Below, piece after piece: positions 41,816 to 51,500 of a DNA stretch of 64,000 nucleotides (positions within the stretch are counted from its first letter, which is position 1; the number at the start of each line of letters is the position of its first letter). Below the pieces are notes generated by a model, which ran no database searches, was not told where the DNA came from, and saw only the letters and a program-made list of their open reading frames with translations. Position numbers and translations under genes: made by a program. Where the stretch lies: the NCBI GenBank assembly GCA_045546995.1, contig JAZQDW010000071.1:1-64000 (forward strand), written 5' to 3'. Origin of the DNA: Firm-08 sp045546995 (GTDB lineage: Bacteria > Bacillota > Clostridia > Oscillospirales > QAKW01).

Positions 41816-41853
41816 TAAAAAGGGTGTACCTGACGGTACACCCTTTTTAATTT
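41816..41853. terminator. Terminator of the uvrC operon
   Basis: AAAAAGGGTGTACC, loop TGAC, GGTACACCCTTTTT. It also lies directly beyond the convergent small gene ending at 41856. Confidence 0.92.
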
Positions 41854-41855
41854 TG

Positions 41856-41984
41856 TCAGCAACCGCAGTCACAACCGCAATCGTTGCCGTTTTCGCTACA
41901 ACCGCCGTTGCACAAAAAGATCAGCATCAGGATGATGATGGCGATCAATACCCAATTTTCGTCAAAGCAATTACACAAAGACAT
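41856..41984 (-). CDS. Small cysteine-rich membrane peptide
   Basis: A 42-residue protein with a perfect ribosome site (GGAGGTGAAGAGAAATG). It reads MSLCNCFDENW, then one membrane segment (WVLIAIIILMLIFLC, about 11-25), then a short tail with CGCDCGC at its end; eight of 42 residues are Cys. Similar tiny Cys-rich peptides are widespread but unexplained in Clostridia. It lies downstream of spoIIE and its partner on the same strand, so it could be sporulation-linked or metal-binding. Too short for ordinary gene finding. Confidence 0.7.
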   Translation of the reverse strand: MSLCNCFDENWVLIAIIILMLIFLCNGGCSENGNDCGCDCGC

Positions 41985-42040
41985 TTCTCTTCACCTCCGC
42001 CCTTCGTCTTACTTCATCTTATGCGGCGGCGCAAAATGTG

Positions 42041-42331
42041 TTACAGCAGGACAAACAGCAATACGCTGATCCCCACCAACAGTGAGATGGTGATGCTGAT
42101 GGTCAATATGGGCACCCAGTTGTGTGGCAAACGACGGCGGGATAGTAACACAGGAAAACTGTTTTCACGAATGATCCGCTCTGCTTCCTGCAGGATCTCT
42201 CCGTCACCCACGACGATGGATTGATCGTGCTTTAAAATAAAGATCGCCTGTTCGTACATGGGGCTGTTGGGATTGGTCAAGATCACCGCCTGCTTGGCCG
42301 AGCCTTTCAGCTTATTGTTTTTTGTACTCAT
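42041..42331 (-). CDS. Small membrane protein overlapping spoIIE
   Basis: A 96-residue protein with a soluble N-terminal part (AVILTNPNSPMYEQAIFILKHDQ, ILQEAERIIREN) and one C-terminal membrane helix (about 72-96). ATG 42331 follows GGAGGAAGAAT and lies 20 bases inside the end of spoIIE, so the two are translated together. It is probably tail-anchored, with the soluble part in the cytosol. Function unknown; the coupling suggests expression during sporulation. Confidence 0.72.
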   Translation of the reverse strand: MSTKNNKLKGSAKQAVILTNPNSPMYEQAIFILKHDQSIVVGDGEILQEAERIIRENSFPVLLSRRRLPHNWVPILTISITISLLVGISVLLFVLL

Positions 42332-44153
42332 ATTCTTCCTCCCGATGTTTACAAATTTTTGCGATGAGAATGGTGATGTCATCCTCGGCTTGTCCCGTTT
42401 CACTCAGCGTGACCTGCAGTAGGATCTGCGCCAACTGCTGTAAGGGCGCAAAGCGGTGCCGTTGTAAGGCGTAGAGGATCTCGTCCTTGCGCTCGTAGGC
42501 ACCATCGGAGATCAACAAGAGCAAATCGTTTTCCTGTAATTGCTCGGTGCGCACGGCCACGTCCGGCTCCTCTGCGGCGCCCAGCGGCATGGATATACCG
42601 CATACCTCCATAATTTTCTCGTCTCGCAGAATGAAGGTTGAAACGGCGCCGGCCTTGATAAATCGGGCGCGACCGCTCAATAGATCAATGGAACAAAGAT
42701 CGGCGGTGGCAAAGGCGACGTCCTGCTGTGCCAGCTTGAGGGATGAATGGACCATACCGATGGCGCCTTCGGCATTCATGCCGGCGCGCAACAGCTTTTG
42801 CAGCAGATTGACCGTTTGCCGACTTTGCACAAAGGCGTTTTGCCCGCTGCCCATACCGTCACTCAGTAACAGAATATAATGGCGTTGATCACTGCTGAAG
42901 GCTATGGCGCTGTCTCCGCAAACGGTTTCACCCTCTTTGGTTTTGCAAAGAGCGGCGCATCTGACGGTGAGGGGCGGCCGCCGCACAAAACAGGCAAAAA
43001 TCTTGTCGTTTTCCGTGTAATACTTGTCGGCCGCCAGGGCAAATCCGCTGGCGCGCTCCATCAATCCCAATACGGCGCCGGCCGGCAGGGGGACGGTACC
43101 TTTATTAAATGAAATGTCCAGAAAAAATCCCCCCAGCAGATCTTTGGCGCAGGTGGTCTGTACGTCGGTAGCACCGCTTTCTGTCAAAAGGGCGGCGGCG
43201 CGGGCGGCGATCTCCGGATAAAAATCGATCCGTTGCTCGGCAGAACGTTGTAACTGCTCAACCCGCTCTACCATCGTGCGGTATTGTTCGTTGAGGGGCT
43301 GTCGGGATAGGCGAGGCGCTTGGTCTTTTTCGGGCAAGAGCATATACACGCCCGCCGATAGGGGCGGTATCAGCAACAGCAACAGCTGGTCCACCCACGC
43401 ACCGGTAGGAAGCAACGCCAGTTCACTGCACAACAGCATTGCACCGGTATAGCGTTTCTTGCCAAATCGCGCCATGACGCAAACCGCCGCTGTGGCGCCC
43501 AGATAAACAGACAGCAGATGCGTTTGTTGTCCGATGAGAGCGGCGGCCACCGAGCATAGAACGCCGCCCAACGCCCCTTGCCACAGTTGCAATCTGCCAC
43601 AATACAGAATGAGCAGTAATGCGGTGAAAATCAATGGTAGCTCGTCCAGCGCCGGGCAGCTGCAGACAGTCAGCAGGGCCAGACCTAACAGTAACCGATT
43701 ACACAGCGAAAGGATATGACGCTCCTGCTTGGTTGGGATGTGTATCGTGGCAAAGAATAAAACGCATCCGCTGAGCAATGCATTGCACCCGCCCAACAGC
43801 AAACTGACGGCCTCCTGTCCCGTTATGAAGAATACAAGCAGTTGATAAACCATCATAATACTAATCAGTCCGGCCGGCGGCAGATTGCCTTTTTTGCGGC
43901 TGAACAGGCCCCGTAACAGGTAAATAAGGAGCAGTACGGGCAGCAGGTCAAACTGCTTTGCCAGCAGACAGCCACCGACCTGACCGAGGAGGACGGCGTG
44001 TACGGAAAGTTGAGGTGTACCGCCGCCGGCGGCTAATACGGGCGCGCCTAAATATAATAATTCATACGGCTTGTCCGCAACGCTCAACGCTCCCAACGTC
44101 GCTGACAGCAGTAAACGGAGTGTTACCCGTATGGAATGGAGAAGTGCGTTCAT
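42312..44153 (-). CDS. spoIIE: SpoIIE, stage II sporulation serine phosphatase
   Basis: A 613-residue protein with an N-terminal membrane region of about ten helices (to about residue 310), a linker, and a C-terminal PP2C phosphatase domain (about 400-605). Metal-binding Asp residues are in LLLSDGMGSGQNA and LLLISDGAYERKDE. SpoIIE dephosphorylates SpoIIAA to release sigma-F in the forespore and helps place the septum. It is shorter than the about 827 residues of Bacillus subtilis. ATG 44153 follows AAAGGAATTACC. Upstream, a long-spaced promoter with a Spo0A-like box fits Spo0A control. Confidence 0.92.
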   Translation of the reverse strand: MNALLHSIRVTLRLLLSATLGALSVADKPYELLYLGAPVLAAGGGTPQLSVHAVLLGQVGGCLLAKQFDLLPVLLLIYLLRGLFSRKKGNLPPAGLISIMMVYQLLVFFITGQEAVSLLLGGCNALLSGCVLFFATIHIPTKQERHILSLCNRLLLGLALLTVCSCPALDELPLIFTALLLILYCGRLQLWQGALGGVLCSVAAALIGQQTHLLSVYLGATAAVCVMARFGKKRYTGAMLLCSELALLPTGAWVDQLLLLLIPPLSAGVYMLLPEKDQAPRLSRQPLNEQYRTMVERVEQLQRSAEQRIDFYPEIAARAAALLTESGATDVQTTCAKDLLGGFFLDISFNKGTVPLPAGAVLGLMERASGFALAADKYYTENDKIFACFVRRPPLTVRCAALCKTKEGETVCGDSAIAFSSDQRHYILLLSDGMGSGQNAFVQSRQTVNLLQKLLRAGMNAEGAIGMVHSSLKLAQQDVAFATADLCSIDLLSGRARFIKAGAVSTFILRDEKIMEVCGISMPLGAAEEPDVAVRTEQLQENDLLLLISDGAYERKDEILYALQRHRFAPLQQLAQILLQVTLSETGQAEDDITILIAKICKHREEEYEYKKQ

Positions 44154-44278
44154 GGTAATTCCTTTCTTTCTGAGTAGGTTAAAAAGTGAAGGGAACTGCC
44201 GCCGACGATTCTCCGAAAAGCGTTGAAATGATACGATTTCAGGTATGTTCGGATCCCCCTCCACTACGTATGCTTTAG

Positions 44279-44313
44279 ATTGTAACAAACTACAAACGGC
44301 TCATTTTGTCACA
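44279..44313 (-). promoter_or_regulatory. Candidate Spo0A-controlled spoIIE promoter
   Basis: On the - strand GTGACA (44312-44307), a 22-bp spacer and TACAAT (44284-44279). TTTGTCACA (44305-44313, + strand) overlaps the -35 and matches the Spo0A box TTTGTCGAA at seven of nine positions. Bacillus spoIIE and spoIIG promoters have the same over-long spacer and overlapping 0A boxes. Confidence 0.45.
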
Positions 44314-44339
44314 TTGTGCGGTGTGATGCAAAATAAAAC

Positions 44340-44355
44340 AGTTGCAAATGCAACT
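44340..44355 (+). promoter_or_regulatory. MarR operator, copy 1
   Basis: AGTTGCAAATGCAACT is an inverted repeat, placed eight bases upstream of the -35. It differs from copy 2 at one base. Confidence 0.75.
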
Positions 44356-44362
44356 GTTTTTA

Positions 44363-44391
44363 TTGACAAGATGACTCATCTGCCGTATACT
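44363..44391 (+). promoter_or_regulatory. Promoter of the MarR/ABC exporter operon
   Basis: TTGACA (44363-44368), 17-bp spacer, TATACT (44386-44391), flanked on both sides by the operators. Confidence 0.88.
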
Positions 44392-44398
44392 GAAATAA

Positions 44399-44414
44399 AG
44401 TTGCAAACGCAACT
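44399..44414 (+). promoter_or_regulatory. MarR operator, copy 2
   Basis: AGTTGCAAACGCAACT, an inverted repeat covering the expected transcription start, 59 bp from copy 1. Confidence 0.78.
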
Positions 44415-44437
44415 AAATTGAAAAGGCAGGGATCGTT

Positions 44438-44860
44438 ATGCGATTTATTTCCGGTTATATCAGCGTGTTGCACCGTTATGCCCAGCAGTTTTTTAATCGC
44501 TGGGAGGGGGAGACGGGCATCCGCGGTGTGCAATATCCGTATTTGTTTTACCTTTGTCGTCACGAGGGATGTCGTCAGGACGACCTGGCCGAGCATCTCC
44601 ACGTTAACAAAAGCAACGTAACCCGTCAGCTGGACAAGCTGCAACAAAACGGGTTTATCGAAATTCGCCCGGACGAGCGTGACGGGCGGGGCAACTGTGT
44701 CTATCCCACCGAGAAGGCTTTGATGAGCCGCGAGAAGGTGCGGGGCATCCTTGAACAATGGAATGACGTACTGTGCGCCGGTCTGACCGAGGAAGAGACA
44801 ACACAGCTGAAAACATTGCTTGACAAGGCGTTAAGTGGAATTAAGGCGAGGGAAGAATAA
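44438..44860 (+). CDS. MarR-family transcriptional repressor
   Basis: A 140-residue winged-helix regulator. The DNA-binding part is QDDLAEHLHVNKSNVTRQLDKLQQNGFI with the beta wing RPDERDGRGNCVYPTEKA, and helices at both ends form the dimer. It heads an operon with two ABC exporter half-transporters and has two near-identical palindromes around its promoter, so autorepression relieved by a drug-like ligand is expected. AAAGGCAGGGATCGTT precedes the ATG; its stop overlaps the next ATG by one base. Confidence 0.92.
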   Translation: MRFISGYISVLHRYAQQFFNRWEGETGIRGVQYPYLFYLCRHEGCRQDDLAEHLHVNKSNVTRQLDKLQQNGFIEIRPDERDGRGNCVYPTEKALMSREKVRGILEQWNDVLCAGLTEEETTQLKTLLDKALSGIKAREE

Positions 44861-46602
44861 TGAAAATGTTACTTCATTATCTGGTGCCCGTCCGTTGGCG
44901 GATCGCCCTGGGCGTCAGTATAAAATTCATAGGTTCCATCGTGGAACTGTTTTTGCCGTCGTTGCTTGCATATCTGCTGGACGTGGTGGTACCGGCGGCA
45001 AAAACAGACGGGGGAATGGGAGAGATCTTCTTTTACAGCTTTTTGATGCTGTTGTGCGCCGGCGTGGCGTGGGTGGCCAATATCACGGCCAACCGTATGG
45101 CGGCTTCCAGCACCCGTGATGCGGTGCAGACAATGCGGCAGGATTTGTTTGAAAAGACCATCCGTTTGTCGGATGCCCGTATCAACGCCTTTTCGATTCC
45201 CACGCTGGAAATGCGCCTGACGGGAGATACTTATAATATTCACCGTATGGTGGGGATGATGCAACGTATGGGGATCCGCGCGCCTATTTTGCTCATCGGC
45301 GGTATCATTATGACGGGCATTATGGAGCCGGTGTTGACCTTGATCTTGCTGGCGGTATTGCCCCTGATCGTGCTGGTGATTACCGGTGTTACCCGCAAGG
45401 GCGTACCGTTGTATGATTTTTTGCAGCAAAAAACGGATGATATGGTACGGATCGTACGGGAAAATATCACCGGTATCCGCGTGGTAAAGGCCCTTTCTAA
45501 AACCACCTACGAAAAAACTCGGTTTGAGCAGGTCAATACCTCTGTCAGTGATGCCGAAACGGATGCGGGCGTGACCATGGCGCTGACCAATCCGGTGATG
45601 AGTTTTTTGCTTAACGGCGGCCTGACCTTCGTGATTTTGGCCGGCGCTTACCGTATCAACGCCGGTCTGACGATGCCGGGCACCATTATTGCTTTTATGA
45701 GTTACTTTACCATTATCCTTAATGCGATGATGGCGGTTACCCGTATGTTTATTATGTGCTCCAAGGGACTTGCCTCCGCCAATCGTATCGCAGAGGTACT
45801 GGAGACGGAATCTGAAATGAAAGAGCTGGCCGCCCACGGCAACGGCGAGACGCGGGAGGGGATGCTGGTCTTTGAAAACGTCAGCTTTTCCTATAACGGC
45901 CGCAGAAACAATCTGGAGGATATTTCCTTCTCTCTGCCTCGCGGCGGCACCTTGGGCATCATCGGCGCCACCGGTAGCGGTAAAAGCACGCTGGTCAAGC
46001 TGATTATGCGGTTTTACGACGCCGGTGAGGGAACGGTATTCATCGACGGTAAGGACGTGCGGGACATTCCGCTGGAAGAGTTGCGAAAGATGTTCGGCGT
46101 GGCCATGCAAAACGACTTTCTGTATGCCGACACCATTGCGGATAATATCCGTTTTGAGAGGGATCTGGATGAGATGCATTTGGCGGCGGCAGCCGAAATG
46201 GCGCAGGCAGCCGACTTTATCGCTGAACGTCCGGAGGGCTTCGAGGATAAACTGACGCAATCGGGACACAATCTGTCCGGCGGTCAGCGTCAGCGCTTGC
46301 TGGTGGCCCGTGCCCTGGCGGCAGATCCGCAGATATTGATCCTGGACGATTCTTCCTCGGCGCTGGATTATCGCACCGATGCGGCGATGCGTACAGCCAT
46401 CCGTAATATGAAACACAGCCCCACCACCGTGGTGGTTGCACAACGGGTCAGCTCGGTGATGAACAGCGATCTGATCCTGGTGCTGGAGGACGGTAAGGCC
46501 GTGGCGCAGGGCACTCATCGTGAATTGATGCAACACTGTGAGATCTATCGTGAGATCGCACAGACACAGATGGGAGGTGAGCGCCTTGGCAGCACCTGTT
46601 AA
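44860..46602 (+). CDS. ABC exporter half-transporter, subunit A
   Basis: A 580-residue fusion of a six-helix membrane domain (about 1-320) and an ATPase (about 340-575). Walker A is GATGSGKST, signature NLSGGQRQR, and Walker B ILILDDSSSALD: the residue after the Walker B Asp is Asp instead of Glu, the usual mark of the degenerate site in heterodimeric exporters. It pairs with the next gene. Induced through MarR, the pair probably exports drugs or toxic lipids. Confidence 0.92.
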   Translation: MKMLLHYLVPVRWRIALGVSIKFIGSIVELFLPSLLAYLLDVVVPAAKTDGGMGEIFFYSFLMLLCAGVAWVANITANRMAASSTRDAVQTMRQDLFEKTIRLSDARINAFSIPTLEMRLTGDTYNIHRMVGMMQRMGIRAPILLIGGIIMTGIMEPVLTLILLAVLPLIVLVITGVTRKGVPLYDFLQQKTDDMVRIVRENITGIRVVKALSKTTYEKTRFEQVNTSVSDAETDAGVTMALTNPVMSFLLNGGLTFVILAGAYRINAGLTMPGTIIAFMSYFTIILNAMMAVTRMFIMCSKGLASANRIAEVLETESEMKELAAHGNGETREGMLVFENVSFSYNGRRNNLEDISFSLPRGGTLGIIGATGSGKSTLVKLIMRFYDAGEGTVFIDGKDVRDIPLEELRKMFGVAMQNDFLYADTIADNIRFERDLDEMHLAAAAEMAQAADFIAERPEGFEDKLTQSGHNLSGGQRQRLLVARALAADPQILILDDSSSALDYRTDAAMRTAIRNMKHSPTTVVVAQRVSSVMNSDLILVLEDGKAVAQGTHRELMQHCEIYREIAQTQMGGERLGSTC

Positions 46603-48382
46603 GATCGGCAAAATGGCCCTGGGTGAAAAAGAGCCTGTTTCGATGAAACGCCAGGCCAAGGTGCTGTTGCGCCTATGGAAATATCTGGCAAAATTTAAAG
46701 GTACGCTGGTGGCGGCCGCCATTATGACGGTTTTGTCCAATCTGTTGGCGCTGGTCGGCCCCCGCCTCAGCGGCGCGGCGGTGGACGCTATGGCCGGCGG
46801 CACCGGTCAGGTCATGTTTCAAAAGGTATTTGTTTTTTGCGGCTTGATGCTGGTATTTTATCTGGTCAGCGCGGTGTTTAGCTATTTTCTGAATATTATG
46901 ATGATCCGTCTCGGTAAAAAGGTGGCCAAGGATATGCGCAAGGATCTCTTTGACCATCTGATGGAATTGCCGGTGGGATATTTTGACAATTATCAGGTGG
47001 GTGATATCATCAACCGTATTTCCTACGATATTGATACCATCAACGCCTCGCTGTCTACCGATTTCGTACAGATCTGCGCCAGTGTGATTACTGTGCTGGG
47101 ATCGCTGATCATGATGATCACCATCTCACCGATTCTGGTACTGGTGTTCGTCATCACCATTCCGCTGACCATCTGGTTTACCAAGTATCGCGCCACCCGT
47201 GTTCGTCCGCTGTTCCGTAAGCGGAGTGAGGCATTGGGAGAACTCAACGGCTATGTAGAGGAAATTCTTTCCGGCCAAAGCACCGTCAAGGCCTACGGCC
47301 GGGAAAATCGGATGAGCAAACGCTTTGCCCGTCGGAATGAGGAATCCGTGCAGGCTTATTATGAGGCGGAATATCAAGGCTCCATTGCCGGCCCCAGTAT
47401 TATGATGATCAACAATCTGTCGCTGGCACTGGTCAGCTCACTGGGAGCATTTCTGTATTTTAACAATATGATATCTTTGGGAGATATTTCCTCTTTTGTG
47501 CTGTATTCCCGTCGGTTTTCCGGTCCGATCAATGAATTTGCCAATATTATCAGCGAATTGCAGTCGGCCACGACGGCGGCGGAACGTGTATTCCGCCTGC
47601 TGGACGAATTGCCGGAGCAGGCAGACGTGGAGGGCGCCATCGCCCTGCAACAGGTCAAGGGAAGAGTGGAAATGCGTCACGTTTCGTTCGGTTACGACGA
47701 GGAACGTACCATTTTGCACGATCTATCCTTCATTGCAAAGCCGGGTGATGTATTTGCCATCGTCGGGCCCACCGGCGCCGGCAAAACTACTATTATCAAT
47801 CTTTTGATGCGTTTTTATGACGTGCAGTCGGGAGAGGTGCTTATCGACGGCCATCCCATTACGCAAATCACCCGAAACTCGCTGCGCGCGGCGTACAGTA
47901 TGGTGTTGCAGGATACGTGGCTGTTCGGTGGCACGATTCGGGAAAATATCGCCTACGGTCGGGAGGATGCCACCGATGAGGAGATCGTTGAGGCTGCCAA
48001 AGCGGCGCATATCCATTCTTTTATAGAGAGTCTGCCGGAGGGCTATGATACGGTGCTGACGGATGACGGCATCAATATTTCCAAGGGACAAAAACAACTG
48101 TTGACCATTGCGCGTGCGATGCTGTCCCGTGCTCCGATGCTGATTCTGGACGAGGCCACCTCCAACGTCGACTCCCGTACCGAGCAGATCATTCAGGACG
48201 CTATGCGTCGGCTGATGGAGGGGAAGACCTGCTTTGTCATTGCCCATCGTCTGTCCACCGTCCGTGGCGCGGATAATATTTTGGTTTTGCGGGACGGAGA
48301 CATCGTTGAACAGGGCACGCACGATGCCTTGATGGAAAAAGGTGGGTTTTACCGCAAATTGTACGACGCGCAATTTGAATAA
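46586..48382 (+). CDS. ABC exporter half-transporter, subunit B
   Basis: A 598-residue half-transporter starting at TTG 46586, five bases after GGAGGTGA and inside the previous gene's end. The membrane domain (about 30-345) is followed by an ATPase with GPTGAGKTT, NISKGQKQLLTIARAM and MLILDEATSNVD. Here Walker B keeps the catalytic Glu, while the signature is SKGQK instead of SGGQ, so the complete and degenerate sites complement those of subunit A in a heterodimer. Confidence 0.92.
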   Translation: MAAPVKIGKMALGEKEPVSMKRQAKVLLRLWKYLAKFKGTLVAAAIMTVLSNLLALVGPRLSGAAVDAMAGGTGQVMFQKVFVFCGLMLVFYLVSAVFSYFLNIMMIRLGKKVAKDMRKDLFDHLMELPVGYFDNYQVGDIINRISYDIDTINASLSTDFVQICASVITVLGSLIMMITISPILVLVFVITIPLTIWFTKYRATRVRPLFRKRSEALGELNGYVEEILSGQSTVKAYGRENRMSKRFARRNEESVQAYYEAEYQGSIAGPSIMMINNLSLALVSSLGAFLYFNNMISLGDISSFVLYSRRFSGPINEFANIISELQSATTAAERVFRLLDELPEQADVEGAIALQQVKGRVEMRHVSFGYDEERTILHDLSFIAKPGDVFAIVGPTGAGKTTIINLLMRFYDVQSGEVLIDGHPITQITRNSLRAAYSMVLQDTWLFGGTIRENIAYGREDATDEEIVEAAKAAHIHSFIESLPEGYDTVLTDDGINISKGQKQLLTIARAMLSRAPMLILDEATSNVDSRTEQIIQDAMRRLMEGKTCFVIAHRLSTVRGADNILVLRDGDIVEQGTHDALMEKGGFYRKLYDAQFE

Positions 48383-48402
48383 AATATCGGCAACCTATAC
48401 AA

Positions 48403-48446
48403 AAAATGCGGCACTTTTTTGGACAAAGTGCCGCATTATTTTTTTC
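48403..48446 (+). terminator. Terminator after the exporter operon
   Basis: AATGCGGCACTTT, loop, AAAGTGCCGCATT, followed by ATTTTTTT. Confidence 0.92.
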
Positions 48447-48459
48447 TCCATTTATTATC

Positions 48460-48489
48460 TTGACAAAACAAGGTATATTACTATATAAT
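48460..48489 (+). promoter_or_regulatory. Promoter of the LRR/SLH gene
   Basis: TTGACA (48460-48465), 18-bp spacer, TATAAT (48484-48489). Confidence 0.75.
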
Positions 48490-48555
48490 TTATTATAAAT
48501 AATAGGCATATTATGCCCATTTTTGAATTTTCGCAGAGAAGAGGAGAAACACATC

Positions 48556-51500
48556 ATGAAAAACTTTAAACGTGTAATCTCTGTAGCCCTGTGCGCACTG
48601 CTGATGGTCAGCATGCTGGCAACCTGCCAGATCAGCTTTACCTTCGCAGCCTCGGCAGACGGCTACACCTACGTCGTTGATAGTGTAACGGAAACCGTTA
48701 CCGTCACGGGGTATGAGGGAACCGAAGTGGAATTGACCATTCCCGGGACCATCGATGGCAAATCGGTTACCGCCATTGCCGCTGATGCTTTCCGCAACAA
48801 CAGCACGGTGACTTCCGTCACGGTGCCCGCTTCGGTAAAGACCGTTGGCGATTCCGCCTTCCGCAACTGTGCCAAGTTGGTCGCTGTGACTATGCCTTCC
48901 GGTAACTATACGCTGGGTCACGCTGTATTTGCAAATGACGTTTCCCTGCAGGTATTGGATCTGGGTAAGGCAACCGAGACCGGTATCGGCGTATTGAGCG
49001 GTTGTAATGCGCTGACCACCCTGAGCATTAACGCAATGAGAGAGCCCATCAACGGTGCCGGTACCATTGCATTGCTCTTTGATGGTAATGCCACGCCCGC
49101 CAACCCCGGTATCCCCGCCACGCTGGAGACCATCGTTGTCACCAATGACGGCAATATTCCTGCCAACGCCTTTAAAGGTGTTTCCGGACTGAAGAGCATT
49201 ACCTTTGCCAAGAAGATCACCGCTGTCGGTGATTCCGCCTTTGAGGGCTGTGCAGTTCTGTCTGCCATTACCGGTACCATTGCCGGCCCCATCGGCAACA
49301 AGGCCTTCTACGGCTGTAAGGCTTTGACTGCCATCGATCTGAGCAATGCCGGCGTTGAAAAAATCGGTGCTTCCGCCTTTGAAGGTTGTGTTGCTTTGGC
49401 CGACATTAACGTTAGTGACAGTCTGAAATATGTTGACAAGAACGCCGTTAAGGATACCAAGTGGCTCAGCCAGCAGAGCGAATATGCCCTGCTCGGTCAG
49501 GTCTTCGTTGCTTATTGCGGTACGAAGAGCGAGCTGGTTCTGCCCGCCGCGGCAAAGTATGTTGCCAACAGCGCTCTGGAAAACAACAACACCGCTGAGA
49601 CCGTAGAATTCCCCGGCACGGTTGAGTACATCGGTACCAACGTACTGAAGGGTTCTGCCGTCGTTGCGGTAACCATTCCTTTCCTTGGCGCGTTCGCCAA
49701 CGATACCGAAACTGCTTTCATTTCTTACCTGTTCGGCGGTGCCGGCTCTGACGAAAATGGTAAGGTTTTGCCGGAATGCCTGCTGCAGGTCAAATTGACC
49801 GGCGGTACCGAAATTCCTGCCGATGCCTTCGCCGATTGTAAGAATCTGATGTATATCTACATCCCCGAAACCGTCACCAAGATCGGCGCCCGCGCTCTGG
49901 CCAATTGTACTGCGCTGAACACGCTGTACTATAAGGCTGTCAGCGCCACTGTTGATTCTACCGCATTAAACGGCACCGCCGTTGACGTTGTTGAATTCGG
50001 TAGCAAGGTAGAGGTGATTCCCACCTATCTTTGCACCGCCAACTCCAAACTGTTGATGGTTAAGATTCCCAAGTCTGTCAAGACGATCGAGACCAGAGCT
50101 TTTGCCGGTTGCTACAACCTGGCAAACGTAACCTTTGATGCTGAAAATTGTACCTCGGTTGCAAGCGACGCTTTCGATTATTGCCACAAACTGGAAGAGA
50201 TCTCCCTGACTGACAGAGTTGAGTACATTCCTGCCAACCTGTTCGTTCAGTACGGCAGCAGCGATCTGGAAGAGATCACCATTCCTGCCGCCGTTACTGA
50301 AATTGCCGCAGGCGCTTTCAAAAACTGTGTTTCTCTGAAAACTGTTAATTTTCTGGCCGCGAACTGTGTGATCGGTGATGATGCATTTTCAGCTTGCGCC
50401 AAACTGACCACTATTAATATCGGCGATAACGTTACCACCATTCCCACCAACCTGTTCACCAACAGCACAGCCGTCAAGAAGGTAAACGTTCCCGCACAGA
50501 TCACTCGCATTGAGGACTATGCTTTCAAGGGCTGCACCGCTTTGGAAGAGATCACCGTTCCCGACGGCCTGCGCTCCATCGGCAAGGCTGTTTTGACCGG
50601 CTCCCTGTGGTATGACAATCAGCCTGACGGCCCGGTTTACCTGGGTAAGATCTTCTATGGATACAAGGGCACTATGAGCGATGACGCTCTGACTCTGTTG
50701 GATGGCACCGTTGCTATTGCGGACGGCGCTTTGGAAGGCAATGGCGCTTTGCAGACGCTGACCATCCCCGGTAGTGTTGAACATATCGGTAAGGATGCGT
50801 TGGCAATGACCAACACTTCCATCATCAACAACAGCGGCTCCAAGGTGGTTGCTGATTATGCAACGGAAAACGAGATCCCCGTTCTGACTACCTGCGCTCA
50901 CGCTGATGCGTATTATGTAATTGTTGAAGAGGCTACTGCCACCGCTGTGGGTCAGCTGGATGTTTACTGCAGAGACTGCGGCGAGAAGTTTGCTAAGGAA
51001 ACTTATGCTACCGAGGAAGATCTTCTCTTTATGTGGATCCTCAAGAGCAAACCCACCTGCACCGTTCCCGGCGTTCTGGAAATGAACACCGGCGCCGGCG
51101 CCCCCATGCTTAACACCCTGCCTGCCACCGGTCACCTCTTCACCACTGCCAAGGTTACCGTTGCTCCCACCTGCAACTCTCTCGGAGTGACCAACGTTTT
51201 CTGTGATGATTGCGGCGTACAGTTGGAAGGTCAGGCCGGCACCGTTCCCATGCTGGCACACACTCCCGGTGAATGGGTCAAGGTTCGCCTGCCCCGTACC
51301 TACTGCACCGGTTTGAATTCTGTTCTGTGCACCGTTTGCGGCGCCACCGTTCAGAACAAGGTTCTGCCCAAACTGAAAGAGGGTAACCCCTTGGCCGGCA
51401 TCGTCGACGTTACCGAGGAAGACTGGTACAGGGAAACCGTTATCTTCGTTATGAACAATAACCTGTTCAGCGGTATGAATGAAAACTATTTCGCTCCCGA

